In this document: piece after piece, positions 8,168 to 16,677 of the stretch
Numbering within the stretch: position 1 is the stretch's first letter
How the letters are laid out: each line of letters begins with the position of its first letter
Source: CAVVKW01 sp963761705
GTDB lineage: Bacteria > Verrucomicrobiota > Verrucomicrobiia > Chthoniobacterales > JAATET01
NCBI GenBank assembly: GCA_963761705.1
Contig: CAVXHK010000001.1
Span: 930,001 to 994,000 of the forward strand
Direction: 5' to 3'
Length of the DNA stretch: 64,000 bases
Notes under the pieces: generated by a model
What the model was told of the DNA's origin: nothing
What the model saw: the letters and a program-made list of their open reading frames with translations, nothing else
Database searches by the model: none
Position numbers and translations under genes: made by a program

Positions 8168-9612
8168 TGGGTGTCTGGAAGCAGCGCTGGAACGCCTTTC
8201 GCAATCCGATCGATCCCGAGAAGGAGCGCGTCCTGCGGGAGCGGTGGGCGTCGCTGCCGGAAGAATTGCGGACCCCGCACCAGATCTCGGGACGGCACCT
8301 GACGCACTGCGCTTTCACTCTCGGAGCGAGTTATTGTTCGTTCCGCTGCACGCATTGCTACTTGCCGGAGAACGCGAACCGCGTGCCGCTGCCTTCGCTG
8401 GCGGACATGAAGGAGCAGATCGACGCGAACCGTCGATTGCAGGGGCCGGGGGGCGGTTTGCAGATCACGGGTGGGGACGTGGCGGATGCGTATTGGCGGG
8501 CCGGGCGGCCGGATGAGCTGATCGAAATCATTCGCTACGCCTACGAAGTCGGCGTCGTGCCCATGCTTTTCACGCACGGGCAGACGCTCACCGAGCAGCC
8601 GGAGTTTCTGGAGCGCCTGGTGGTCGAGGGTGGGTTGCGGCAGGTGGCGGTTCACATCGACATGACGCAGGCGGGGCGGAAGGGGTATCCGATTCAGAAG
8701 GTCGAGGCGGAGGCGGATCTGCATCCGGTACGAGAACTCTTCACGGATCTGGCGCGGTCGATCCGGGCGAAAACGGGGGCGCCGCTGGAGTTCGCGCACA
8801 ACTGCACGGTGACGCGGAAAAATATCAACGATATCCCGGAGATTATCCGGTGGTTCCTCGCCGATCCCGAGCGGACGAAAATCTGGCGGATGCTGAGTTT
8901 CCAACCCGAGGCGGACACCGGGCGGACAATTTTTTCGGAGCAACCGGTCACGCCGGCGCTCGTCTGGGAAAAAATCTCCGAGGGCGTGGGGCTGCCGTTG
9001 CGGCGAGAGGCTTCGATCTTCGGCCACCCCGACTGCAACAGCTGGGCGTCGCTCCTCGTGTCGCAGGACAGCGGGCGCTACACGACGACGCTGCCGGAGA
9101 CGACGGGCTGGGACGGTGCGTTTGCCAAGGGTTTGGAGGCGGCTGGTGGGTTGTCGCTCGTGACGGACGATGCGGGGACGGCTCCCTACCGGCTGGCCGG
9201 AGTGATCGCGCGTCACCCGGCGGTGTTCCCCCGGATCGCTTGGCATCTCGTGCGGCACTTTGCGCGGGCGGGACTGCTGGGCGAGTTTGTCCGGGCGGCG
9301 GCAAGCGGGCGGGTGCACACGGTCGGCGTGGGGATTCACAACTTCATGGACGCCGCGCAGGTCGCGGACGCGCCGAACGACGCGACGACGCGGTGCCGAC
9401 TCGACTCGTGTGTCTTCAAGGGCGCCGTCAAGCGTGACGGCGAGTGGGAGGCGGTGCCGATGTGCTCGATGAACCAACACGCGTGGGGCGAAGTCTACGA
9501 CGAGCGACTCGCCGATGAAAAACTTCGAACCGAAAAGCAAATCCCGGGAATACACCTCGACGCCGCTCCCTCAAAGCCCGCAACTTCCACAATCCAAATC
9601 TCAGAAACTTAG
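8167..9612 (+). CDS. Radical SAM protein of unknown function within the arsenosugar cluster
   Basis: A 481-residue radical SAM enzyme. The [4Fe-4S] motif CSFRCTHC lies at residues 57-64 (CX3CX2C), followed by LQITGGDVADAYW (the GGE-like SAM-binding strand). The C-terminal third holds further cysteines (CRLDSCVFKG and VPMCSMN), suggesting a second cluster or SPASM-like domain. It is distinct from ArsS, which is encoded 2 kb downstream. The ATG at 8167 shares a base with the DUF547 stop (TGATG); a GTG at 8164 is an alternative. The last 25 or so residues are low-complexity and run into the arsM leader, so the annotated C-terminus may be non-essential. Reaction unknown; a carbon-chain or sugar modification of the arsenical is a guess from context. 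Confidence 0.8.
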   Translation: MGVWKQRWNAFRNPIDPEKERVLRERWASLPEELRTPHQISGRHLTHCAFTLGASYCSFRCTHCYLPENANRVPLPSLADMKEQIDANRRLQGPGGGLQITGGDVADAYWRAGRPDELIEIIRYAYEVGVVPMLFTHGQTLTEQPEFLERLVVEGGLRQVAVHIDMTQAGRKGYPIQKVEAEADLHPVRELFTDLARSIRAKTGAPLEFAHNCTVTRKNINDIPEIIRWFLADPERTKIWRMLSFQPEADTGRTIFSEQPVTPALVWEKISEGVGLPLRREASIFGHPDCNSWASLLVSQDSGRYTTTLPETTGWDGAFAKGLEAAGGLSLVTDDAGTAPYRLAGVIARHPAVFPRIAWHLVRHFARAGLLGEFVRAAASGRVHTVGVGIHNFMDAAQVADAPNDATTRCRLDSCVFKGAVKRDGEWEAVPMCSMNQHAWGEVYDERLADEKLRTEKQIPGIHLDAAPSKPATSTIQISET

Positions 9613-9625
9613 AAACCCAAACGTC

Positions 9626-10783
9626 ATGCCCACACTAAACGCCGAACGTGCCACGAAAGAACGCTACGCCGCCGGAGCCCAGGCCGCCGAGGAGGCGCTC
9701 TGCTGCCCGGTGGATTACGATCCGCAATTTCTCAAGGTCATCCCGGACGAGGTGATCGAGCGGGACTACGGCTGCGGCGACCCGAGCAAATACCTCAAAG
9801 CTGGCGAGACCGTCCTCGATCTCGGTAGCGGCACGGGAAAGATCTGCTTCATCGCGGCGCAAGTCGTGGGCGCTGAGGGGCGCGTGATTGGCGTGGACAT
9901 GACGGACGACATGCTGGAAGTCGCCCGGCGGAACGCGCCGATCGTCGGCGAGCGGATCGGTTACTCGAACGTGGAGTTCCGCAAGGGCCGGATCCAAGAT
10001 CTCGCGCTCGACATCGAAAGACTTGATGCCGAGCTGCGGGAGAACCCGATCTCGAGCGCCGACACGTTCCTCGCAGCCGACGCGCTGGCCGAGGATCTAC
10101 GCGTGACGCACCCGCTTGTCGCGACGGATAGCGTCGACGTGGTCGTCAGCAATTGCGTGCTCAATCTCGTCGAGTCGCGGGCGAAGCGGCAGATGTTCGA
10201 GGAAATTTTTCGCGTGCTCCGGAAGGGCGGCCGGGCCGTCATCAGCGACATTGTCGCGGACGAAGACGTGCCGCAGGAGATGCAGGACGATCCGGAACTC
10301 TGGAGTGGCTGCATTTCCGGCGCGTTGACCGAGCAGGGCTTCATCAAGGCGTTCGTGGACGCCGGATTCTACGGTGTGGAGATTTTGAAATTCGACACGA
10401 AGCCTTGGCGGACCGTGCAGGGGATCGAATTTCGGTCGATGACGATCCAGGCCATGAAGGGCAAGCAGGGTCCGTGCTTCGAGCGGAATCAAGCCGTGAT
10501 TTACCAAGGCCCCTTCAAGGAAGTGCTCGACGACGACGGGCACCGGATGGAGCGGGGAATCCGCTACGCCGTCTGCGACAAAACCTACAACCTCTACAAG
10601 AAAGCGCCTTACGGGAACTGCTTCGCCTTCGTCGACCCGGTCCAAGAGATCGCTTTAGCGGACGCCAAGCCATTCGATTGCTCGCGGACGGCGCTCCGGC
10701 ATCCGCGGGAGACCAAGGGTCTCGAGTATGACGTGACCACCGAGGCAGCGGCTTGCTGCGTGGACGGAGGCGATTGCTGCTAA
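9626..10783 (+). CDS. arsM: Arsenite S-adenosylmethionine methyltransferase ArsM
   Basis: A 385-residue class I methyltransferase. SAM motif I is VLDLGSGTGKIC (about residues 63-74), and the ArsM-specific segment YGCGDPSKYL precedes it (Cys50). Cysteines expected to bind As(III) are visible at Cys50, in SNCVLNLV and in LWSGCISGAL. Vicinal Cys26-Cys27 and a C-terminal CCVDGGDCC add thiols. The enzyme methylates arsenite in steps to di- and trimethyl species; dimethylarsenite is the known substrate of ArsS. The open frame extends 37 codons upstream into the radical SAM tail, but the ATG at 9626 matches family length. The leader is G-poor and lacks a Shine-Dalgarno sequence. Confidence 0.95.
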   Translation: MPTLNAERATKERYAAGAQAAEEALCCPVDYDPQFLKVIPDEVIERDYGCGDPSKYLKAGETVLDLGSGTGKICFIAAQVVGAEGRVIGVDMTDDMLEVARRNAPIVGERIGYSNVEFRKGRIQDLALDIERLDAELRENPISSADTFLAADALAEDLRVTHPLVATDSVDVVVSNCVLNLVESRAKRQMFEEIFRVLRKGGRAVISDIVADEDVPQEMQDDPELWSGCISGALTEQGFIKAFVDAGFYGVEILKFDTKPWRTVQGIEFRSMTIQAMKGKQGPCFERNQAVIYQGPFKEVLDDDGHRMERGIRYAVCDKTYNLYKKAPYGNCFAFVDPVQEIALADAKPFDCSRTALRHPRETKGLEYDVTTEAAACCVDGGDCC

Positions 10784-10807
10784 AGTAATCCGAACGACGC
10801 GCCCGCC

Positions 10808-11689
10808 ATGTCGACCGGAGAAGACTTGCAACAGTTAGTCGAGGACGTCGCCGCGACGTCGAGCGCCGTCGACGGGAAGCGGACTCCGGTCTTTGATTGG
10901 GTCGTTGGCGAGTTCGTTGGGACGTTTATCCTGATCTTCTTCGGTTGTGGCTCCGTTGCCGCCGCGGTGCTGACTGGAGCGCAGGTGGGAGTTTTTCAAG
11001 TCGCGATCGTCTGGGGGATCGCCATCGCAACGGCGATCTATCTGACGGGTTCGCTGTCTGGTGCGCACCTCAACCCAGCGGTGACGTTGGCGATGGCGGC
11101 CTTCGGCGGTTTTCCGAAGGGACGCGTGTTGCCTTACGTCGGGGTGCAGTTGATCGGGGCTCTGGTCGCGAGCGCCGTTCTGCTCATCATTTTTGGCGAC
11201 AGTTTGCGCGTCTACGAGACGGCCAACGGCATCGTCCGCGGCGCGCCGGGGAGCGAGGCGACGGCGATGATCTTCGGCGAGTTTTTTCCGAATCCGGGTG
11301 GGCAGGCGCTGACGGACGAAGCGCGGCTGCGGATGTCGGGCGGCGCGGCCTTTTTCGCGGAACTGCTCGCCACGGCCATCCTGGTGCTGGTCATCTTCTG
11401 CGTGACGGACGAGCGAAATTCCACCCGCCCGCAGCTGCTGACCCCGCTGGCAATCGGCTTGACGGTGACCCTGCTCATCTCGTTGATCGGGCCGCTGACG
11501 ATGGCGTGCATGAACCCAGCGCGGGATTTCGCGCCGCGGGTTTTTTCGAGCGTGGCCGGGTGGGGCTCGGTGCCGTGGACCGTGAATGGGATGGGGTGGT
11601 TGACGGTTTACATCGTCGCGCCGTTGTTAGGGGGACTGCTTGGCGGCGTGATTTACAAATTTGCTTTTAAGCCCGCCTACCGACTTTGA
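10808..11689 (+). CDS. Aquaporin/aquaglyceroporin of the arsenosugar cluster
   Basis: A 293-residue MIP channel with NPA boxes SGAHLNPAVTLAMA and CMNPARDFAPRV and an insert of about 40 residues between the halves (NGIVRGAPGSEATAMIFGEF...). It has a longer hydrophilic N-terminus than the GlpF at 3699-4457 and is clearly a separate paralogue. It sits 24 bases after arsM and 5 bases before arsS. Aquaglyceroporins conduct As(OH)3 and methylated arsenicals, and some ars operons use a channel in place of a pump. Here it may move arsenite, methylarsenicals or glycerol; the direction cannot be read from sequence. Confidence 0.9.
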   Translation: MSTGEDLQQLVEDVAATSSAVDGKRTPVFDWVVGEFVGTFILIFFGCGSVAAAVLTGAQVGVFQVAIVWGIAIATAIYLTGSLSGAHLNPAVTLAMAAFGGFPKGRVLPYVGVQLIGALVASAVLLIIFGDSLRVYETANGIVRGAPGSEATAMIFGEFFPNPGGQALTDEARLRMSGGAAFFAELLATAILVLVIFCVTDERNSTRPQLLTPLAIGLTVTLLISLIGPLTMACMNPARDFAPRVFSSVAGWGSVPWTVNGMGWLTVYIVAPLLGGLLGGVIYKFAFKPAYRL

Positions 11690-11694
11690 CCCGA

Positions 11695-12648
11695 ATGAAC
11701 CGTTTCGCTGCAAAACTCCACGACCACGACCTGCCCCTCCGACGCGAGCGGGCACAAATCCTGCAAATCAACGTGGGCAAGTTGTGCAATCTCACTTGCA
11801 CGCATTGCCACGTGAACGCCGGGCCGAAGCGGAAGGAAATCATGACGCGCGAGACGGTGGATCGGATCGTCGATTGGCTCGCGACGACGGACATCCCGAC
11901 GGTCGATCTGACGGGTGGCGCGCCGGAGATGATTCCGGATTTTCAGTATTTTGTGGAGCGCGTTCGCGGGTTGGGTCGGCGGTTGATTGATCGGTGCAAT
12001 CTGACGATTTTGCTGGAGCCGGGCTACGACGGGATGGCGGAGTTTCTCGCCGAGCACGAGGTCGAGATCGTGGCGTCGATGCCCTGCTACACGCCGGACA
12101 ATGTGAACGAGCAGCGGGGCGATGGGGTTTTTGACGCAAGCATCAAAGCGCTGCAGTTGCTCAACTCGCTGGGCTATGGGATCGATCCGAAGCTGCCCCT
12201 GAGCCTCGTTTACAATCCGAATGGCGCGGTGCTACCAGGGCCGGAGGAGGAATTGGAAGCCGACTATAAGCGGGAGTTGAAGGCGCACTTCGGGATCGTG
12301 TTTGACCACCTCTACGCCATCACGAACTTACCGGTCTCGCGGTTCGCCTCGTGGCTGAAGAATAACGGAAAATACGAGAGTTACCTCGAGGTGCTCGTCG
12401 ACGCGTTTAACCCGACGACGGTCGGGGGATTGATGTGCCGGGACACCATCAACGTCGATTGGGAGGGCGGGATCTACGATTGTGACTTCAACCAGATGTT
12501 GAAGCTGCAACTCCGCGCGGGCGGCGAAAAGCTCAACCTCTGGGACGTGACTCCGGAGGAGCTGGAGGGTCGGGAGATCGCGACGGGCGAACATTGCTTC
12601 GGCTGCACGGCCGGAGCGGGGTCGACCTGCGGAGGCTCGATCGAGTAG
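11695..12648 (+). CDS. arsS: Arsenosugar biosynthesis radical SAM protein ArsS
   Basis: A 317-residue radical SAM enzyme with the cluster motif CNLTCTHC at residues 31-38 and DLTGGAPEM as the SAM-binding strand. The C-terminal DUF3641-type domain shows CRDTINVDW, YDCDFNQML and the family tail HCFGCTAGAGSTCGG. In this family the last position can be selenocysteine; here it is encoded as cysteine. ArsS is known to join a 5'-deoxyadenosyl group to dimethylarsenite, the committed step to dimethylarsinoyl-ribosides. The ATG at 11695 is chosen over a TTG at 11686 that would overlap the channel gene. It is the last gene of the cluster. Confidence 0.93.
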   Translation: MNRFAAKLHDHDLPLRRERAQILQINVGKLCNLTCTHCHVNAGPKRKEIMTRETVDRIVDWLATTDIPTVDLTGGAPEMIPDFQYFVERVRGLGRRLIDRCNLTILLEPGYDGMAEFLAEHEVEIVASMPCYTPDNVNEQRGDGVFDASIKALQLLNSLGYGIDPKLPLSLVYNPNGAVLPGPEEELEADYKRELKAHFGIVFDHLYAITNLPVSRFASWLKNNGKYESYLEVLVDAFNPTTVGGLMCRDTINVDWEGGIYDCDFNQMLKLQLRAGGEKLNLWDVTPEELEGREIATGEHCFGCTAGAGSTCGGSIE

Positions 12649-12679
12649 CTGGCGTCGGTTCCGCCGCAGGCTGCTTTCA

Positions 12680-12820
12680 CCCGGTAGGGAGGCCGCACCG
12701 CCTGGTTCCGTGGCTTCGGCGGTGGGGTTGAATCCCACGGTAGGAGTGCTGACCCGCTGGATGGGGGATCGCACGTCTCCCGTCGTTGAAGTGGGCACCC
12801 CGCGTCGCGGCCGACCTACC
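12680..12820. repeat. Intergenic palindromic repeats at a convergent junction (arsS / trhO)
   Basis: The 172-base gap between two convergent stops holds several GC-rich palindromes: a GGTAGGGAGGCCGCACCGCC block near 12683, a GTGGG...CCCAC hairpin near 12725-12740, and on the minus strand a GTAGGGTAGGTCGGCCGCG block running in from the trhO stop. Similar GTAGGG-led blocks occur at the convergent junctions 20864-20969, 43748-43831 and 49493-49550. They probably serve as bidirectional terminators or are a mobile REP-like family. No gene is visible here. Confidence 0.55.
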
Positions 12821-13642
12821 CTACTTTCGTTGGGCGCAGTGGGGACAGGAGACGTTGATCTGATACCGCGGGTCCTTCTGTTCCGCGACGGTGACGGGCA
12901 TCTGGCAGGCGAAGCAGAGGGCTGATCCGGTCTCGCGGAGGGTGGCGTCGACGGCGACGCGTTTGTCGAAGACGAAGCACTCGCCGTCGTAATGCGCGTC
13001 GCCGCATTCCTCGAAATACTTCAGAATGCCTCCTTCGAGCTGGAGCACGTTTTTGAAGCCGAGGGTCTCGAGGAACGGGGCGGCCTTTTCGCAACGAATG
13101 CCGCCGGTGCAAAACGTGACGACGGGCTGGTCTTTCATCGAGTCGGGGAGGGTCGCGGCGATCCGGGGAAAATCTCGGAAATTTTCGAGTTCGAGCGTCC
13201 GGGCGTTACGAAAAGTCCCGAGGTCGGCCTCGAAGGTGTTGCGGGTGTCGAGAAGCGTGACGGGGCGGTCTTCGTCGAGCCATTGCTTGAGTTCGGTTGG
13301 GGCGATTCGGTGGGCTGGGTGGGTGGCGGGGTCGATGCCGGGGACGCCGAACGCGATGATCTCGCGCTTGAGGCGGACGAGCATGCGGGTGAAGGGCTGG
13401 TGATCGCTCTCGCTGTACTTGGGCGTCAGCTCACCGAGGCCGTCGATGGCGCGAAGCCGGGTTAGGAGACGGTCGATGGCGGGCCTCGCGGCGGCGACAA
13501 AGAGGTTGATGCCCTCCGGGCTGAGGAGAATCGTGCCGCGCATGGCGTCGGCGCGGCACTGGTCGAGAAGTTCGGCGCGGAGCGTGGGCAGGTCGTCGAG
13601 CGCGGCGAATCGGTAGGCGGCGATGTTGGTGAACGTCGGCAT
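12821..13642 (-). CDS. trhO: tRNA uridine(34) hydroxylase TrhO (rhodanese family)
   Basis: A 273-residue protein of the YceA/TrhO family. The N-terminal acylphosphatase-like part carries the family's GTILLSPEGINLFVAA. The rhodanese domain follows, with the active-site loop TFCTGGIRCEKA (catalytic Cys) and LEGGILKYFEECG after it. The C-terminus has two CX2C pairs (CFACQMP and CPHC) as in longer homologues. TrhO makes 5-hydroxyuridine at tRNA wobble position 34 using oxygen. The protein is shorter than E. coli TrhO (about 350) but complete. Its ATG shares the palindrome CATG (13640-13643) with the start of the divergent plus-strand gene. Confidence 0.92.
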   Translation of the reverse strand: MPTFTNIAAYRFAALDDLPTLRAELLDQCRADAMRGTILLSPEGINLFVAAARPAIDRLLTRLRAIDGLGELTPKYSESDHQPFTRMLVRLKREIIAFGVPGIDPATHPAHRIAPTELKQWLDEDRPVTLLDTRNTFEADLGTFRNARTLELENFRDFPRIAATLPDSMKDQPVVTFCTGGIRCEKAAPFLETLGFKNVLQLEGGILKYFEECGDAHYDGECFVFDKRVAVDATLRETGSALCFACQMPVTVAEQKDPRYQINVSCPHCAQRK

Positions 13643-14159
13643 GGTGGCTGGCTGGGCAGACGATGAAGCGGGACGCGGCGATTGCCAAGGCTGGGACCGG
13701 GAGAACTACGATGGCCTCATGTCTGCCGCGCACGAGGCCGAGCCGACGTTCTGGGGTGTGGAGGTGGCGAGGGCGTATTCGCTGCTGCCGAGGTGGTACG
13801 GCGAGGAGGGGGATTGGGAAAAATTTGCGGAGCAAACGGCGGCCCGTCCCGACGGGCTGGGCGACGAGCTCTCCGCTCGGATCGTCTCAAATCAAGCCGG
13901 CTTCTACGAAAACGTCCTTCGTGAGACGCAGGCTTCCTGGCCGAAGCCGAAGGCAGGCTTGGACGCCATGCGGGTGAAATATCCGCAATCCCTCGGGGTG
14001 TTCTCGGACGCGGCGCGGCTGGGGACGATGGCGTTTGAGCGGGATTACGCGCGGGCGGCGTTCGCGGAATTGGACGGGCGTTTCGTGGAGAATTACTGGA
14101 ACGGTGGCAAGGAGCGGTTCGTCCATTTCCGAAATTGGGCTGAGACCGGGAAATGGTAG
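13641..14159 (+). CDS. Hypothetical protein, DUF4034-like
   Basis: A 172-residue soluble protein if it starts at the ATG at 13641; an ATG at 13719 (MSAAHEAEPTFWG) would give 146 residues. The segment YSLLPRWYGEEGDWEKFAEQ resembles the core of DUF4034 proteins, which consist of helical TPR-like repeats. The early ATG lies inside CATG shared with trhO, leaving no room for a leader, so the later start is realistic. No signal peptide or catalytic motif is visible. It converges with the next minus-strand gene, leaving 7 bases between stops. Function unknown. Confidence 0.6.
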   Translation: MVAGWADDEAGRGDCQGWDRENYDGLMSAAHEAEPTFWGVEVARAYSLLPRWYGEEGDWEKFAEQTAARPDGLGDELSARIVSNQAGFYENVLRETQASWPKPKAGLDAMRVKYPQSLGVFSDAARLGTMAFERDYARAAFAELDGRFVENYWNGGKERFVHFRNWAETGKW

Positions 14160-14166
14160 GGCGAGT

Positions 14167-15264
14167 TCATTGGAGCTGAATCAAGCTGGGACGCTCCGGG
14201 TCGTCCCTGATCCGGTTCGCGATCTCCCAAGACCAGGCGCTCCAAAGCCGCAGGAGCGCCGCCTTCTCCGGATCGTCGGGTTCGGGGGCGGTGGCGACGA
14301 GTGGAGCGTAACCTTCCTCGGCGTTGGTGAGTCCGTCCCCGTCGGCGTCGGCTCGGGAAAACTCGTTAGCGCCGACCCGGGCGACGCCAACGAGAAACGA
14401 TGGAACGCCGCCGTTCTCCTCTGACGGCTCCGGTCGGACGACAAGACTCCCTTCGGCGGAGGGGAAGAGGGGGAACTCGAGGAAGTTGCTGACGGGCATG
14501 AAACCGTCGGGACCGTCGATGCCGAGCAGGACTTGGTAGGTGCCCGGGCCACCGGTCATTTGCTTCGCGAGCACGCCGCCGGCGGGGCCGTCTTCGATCA
14601 ACGCCCCTTGATGGTAAATGCGCCAAACGAGCTGCCGCTCGGCTTGGTCGGTCAAGAGTTCTCGCCGCACTTCGCTAGAGTTGGTGAGGTCCAGGCGGAG
14701 GGTCGGGCTGACCTTCGCGTTGACTTCGCGGATGTCGTTCGGGTTGCGGTGCGGGAGAACGTGGAAGTTGAAGAACGAAAGGATCCGCTCGTTTGGCCAG
14801 ACGGCTTCGGATGGATCCTCGGCGGCTTTCCGGACGGATCGGCGGTCGTCGGCGATCTCGAAGCGGTCAATCGGGAAGGCGTATTGGTAGTCGAGCGATC
14901 CGCTCGTTTTGATGGCGAGAGTGTAACGGCCGGGTTGAAAAAATCGTGCAAGGCTGTCGTCGAGGATGCCATCGGTTCCTCCGCTGCTGAGGATGGAAAC
15001 GCCGTTGTGGAAGAATTCCGTCGTGATGTGCTCGGTGGTCGTTTCGGTGATCGGGATGCCGTGGTGGATCGAGCCGTCGGGAAGAATCTCCGCCTCGCTG
15101 CGGGGCCAGAGGCGGCGCTGGGCGTCTGCGAAATCGTGAAACCGGGCGTAGGCGCTTCGCCAGCCGTCGGGCCATTCAACGAACGGGTCCGGGTTCTCCG
15201 CGTGCGTGCTTGCGGCGAGGAGAAGTCCCGCGATGACAAGGAGCGGGGAGCCGTTTTTCCTCAC
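14167..15264 (-). CDS. Secreted hypothetical protein with a calcium-binding-type DxDGDG loop
   Basis: A 365-residue protein with a signal peptide (RKNGSPLLVIAGLLLAASTHA). Its middle part appears beta-rich (FQPGRYTLAIKTSGSLDYQY). Near residue 310 it has RADADGDGLTNAEEGY, the loop of thrombospondin type 3/dockerin-like calcium-binding repeats that are common in verrucomicrobial and planctomycete exported proteins. It overlaps the upstream gene by 4 bases (start 15264, upstream stop 15261), so the two are an operon and probably work together in the periplasm or outside. No enzyme family is recognised. Confidence 0.6.
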   Translation of the reverse strand: MRKNGSPLLVIAGLLLAASTHAENPDPFVEWPDGWRSAYARFHDFADAQRRLWPRSEAEILPDGSIHHGIPITETTTEHITTEFFHNGVSILSSGGTDGILDDSLARFFQPGRYTLAIKTSGSLDYQYAFPIDRFEIADDRRSVRKAAEDPSEAVWPNERILSFFNFHVLPHRNPNDIREVNAKVSPTLRLDLTNSSEVRRELLTDQAERQLVWRIYHQGALIEDGPAGGVLAKQMTGGPGTYQVLLGIDGPDGFMPVSNFLEFPLFPSAEGSLVVRPEPSEENGGVPSFLVGVARVGANEFSRADADGDGLTNAEEGYAPLVATAPEPDDPEKAALLRLWSAWSWEIANRIRDDPERPSLIQLQ

Positions 15265-16565
15265 GGCTTTTCTGCCTCGAGGCGGGCGAGGGCCGCGACC
15301 GCCGCGTCGTGGGGTACGAAGTCTCCTTCCTGGGCAACGATCGAGCGATAGATCGAGGCCGCGGAAGGCACTTCACCGATCGCCTCGAGCCGTTGGGCGG
15401 AGAGGATGCGTTCGATGGCGGATTTTGCGGGTGTGAATTCGAAGGCCGCGGACGAGCGATCGCGGGGGAGACTGGAAGCGACGTCGATGACGGCGAGCAT
15501 GGCGGCGAAATGACTCTGTGCGGCGAGCTCCGTGAGGGCCCGCTCGATGTAAGCGATATCGTCCTCGCTGGGCTCGCGGGTGAGCTCCGCGACTCGGGAG
15601 ATCTCGGCGTCAAGAGCGGCGGACAGCAGCTGGCTGGAGGTGGCCTCGAGGACGTCGTTGACGTTGGTGAAGCCCCCACGGGTTGGCTCGATCGTGCGGA
15701 TGGCGACTCCGGGTTTGCCGTCTTCGAGAGCCTGGCTGGCCTGCGCGATTTGCCGGAGATGGGTGAGCGCGCTGGCGATTTGTTGATCGCGGGCGAAGTT
15801 GGGCTTCGTGCGGAGAATTTCCAATCGTTCGATGGCGGGGGGGACGTCGGCGGGTGTGGCGATGTCGGCGACGGCTTGAAAAAGAGCTCCGGCAACGTCC
15901 GTGCTTTCGGCGATGGGTTCCGGAAGCATCGCCGCTTCGATCTCGTCGTTCGTGAGGAGCGGGTAGTCGGACGAACTGCTCAGCAGATTTTGGAGAAGAC
16001 CGTTGGCCGATTTGGCGTTGCCGGCAGCTCGAAATTCCAGGTAGCCGGACCACCTCTCCAACGTCTCGGCGATGCCGCTGAGTCGCTTGTAAATGACTTG
16101 GCCGAGCACGTTGTTTTGTCCGCGACGTTGCAGCTGGAGCGCGGCGCAAGCGACGAGCGCCTCGTCGAGATCGGCGGGAGTCGTCGCTTCGAGGCAAGCG
16201 GTGCGGGCGGTTTCACCGAGTGCGGCGACTTCCTGCCGCCATTGCTCCATCGCGACGCGTTCGGCCTCCGCGAGCCCGGCGGTGAGCTCCTCGACGAGAT
16301 CGAGCCACTCGGATTGGAGGTCGGCGGGGACCTCGAAGTAGCTGAGGCCTGGGAGGATCTGCCCGGCGCGTTCGTAGTCACGGCGTTTGAGCAGCATCTC
16401 GAGCGTCTTGAGTTGAAGGAGATTGCGGTCCGGCTGGGCCTGGGGGGACTTCGCGGCGTTTGCGGCGCTGAGTTTGGCTTCGAAGGCTTGGAGGGCTCCG
16501 GTCAGGTCCGCGGCGGGAAGGAGTGTGGGCGGCGCGAGTAAAAGAGCGAGAAGTAGGTGGCGCAT
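15261..16565 (-). CDS. Secreted alpha-helical hypothetical protein
   Basis: A 434-residue protein starting at the ATG at 16565 with a clear signal peptide (MRHLLLALLLAPPTLLPAADL). The open frame extends 169 codons further upstream, but that stretch is Arg/Pro/Ser-rich shadow of the divergent gene. The mature part is helix-rich with many Ala, Glu and Leu residues, as in TPR-like or coiled scaffolds (for example LEMLLKRRDYERAGQILPGL and LEILRTKPNFARDQQIASAL). No known domain is identified. It is translationally coupled to the next secreted protein. Confidence 0.6.
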   Translation of the reverse strand: MRHLLLALLLAPPTLLPAADLTGALQAFEAKLSAANAAKSPQAQPDRNLLQLKTLEMLLKRRDYERAGQILPGLSYFEVPADLQSEWLDLVEELTAGLAEAERVAMEQWRQEVAALGETARTACLEATTPADLDEALVACAALQLQRRGQNNVLGQVIYKRLSGIAETLERWSGYLEFRAAGNAKSANGLLQNLLSSSSDYPLLTNDEIEAAMLPEPIAESTDVAGALFQAVADIATPADVPPAIERLEILRTKPNFARDQQIASALTHLRQIAQASQALEDGKPGVAIRTIEPTRGGFTNVNDVLEATSSQLLSAALDAEISRVAELTREPSEDDIAYIERALTELAAQSHFAAMLAVIDVASSLPRDRSSAAFEFTPAKSAIERILSAQRLEAIGEVPSAASIYRSIVAQEGDFVPHDAAVAALARLEAEKP

Positions 16566-16677
16566 GGTGGGACAGCTCTGTACCGGAATCGCCGAATGGC
16601 AAGACGAATCCCGGCGGGCGGCAGCGCTGGTTCTTTCTTTACCTTTCGACGTGGGCGCGTGATAGCGTGCGCGGACC

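Noticed and set aside
12649..12820. A tRNA-like hairpin set (GTGGGGTTGAATCCCAC) between arsS and trhO
   Set aside because: The T-arm-like stem has no matching acceptor, D or anticodon arms; the region is better explained as intergenic repeats.
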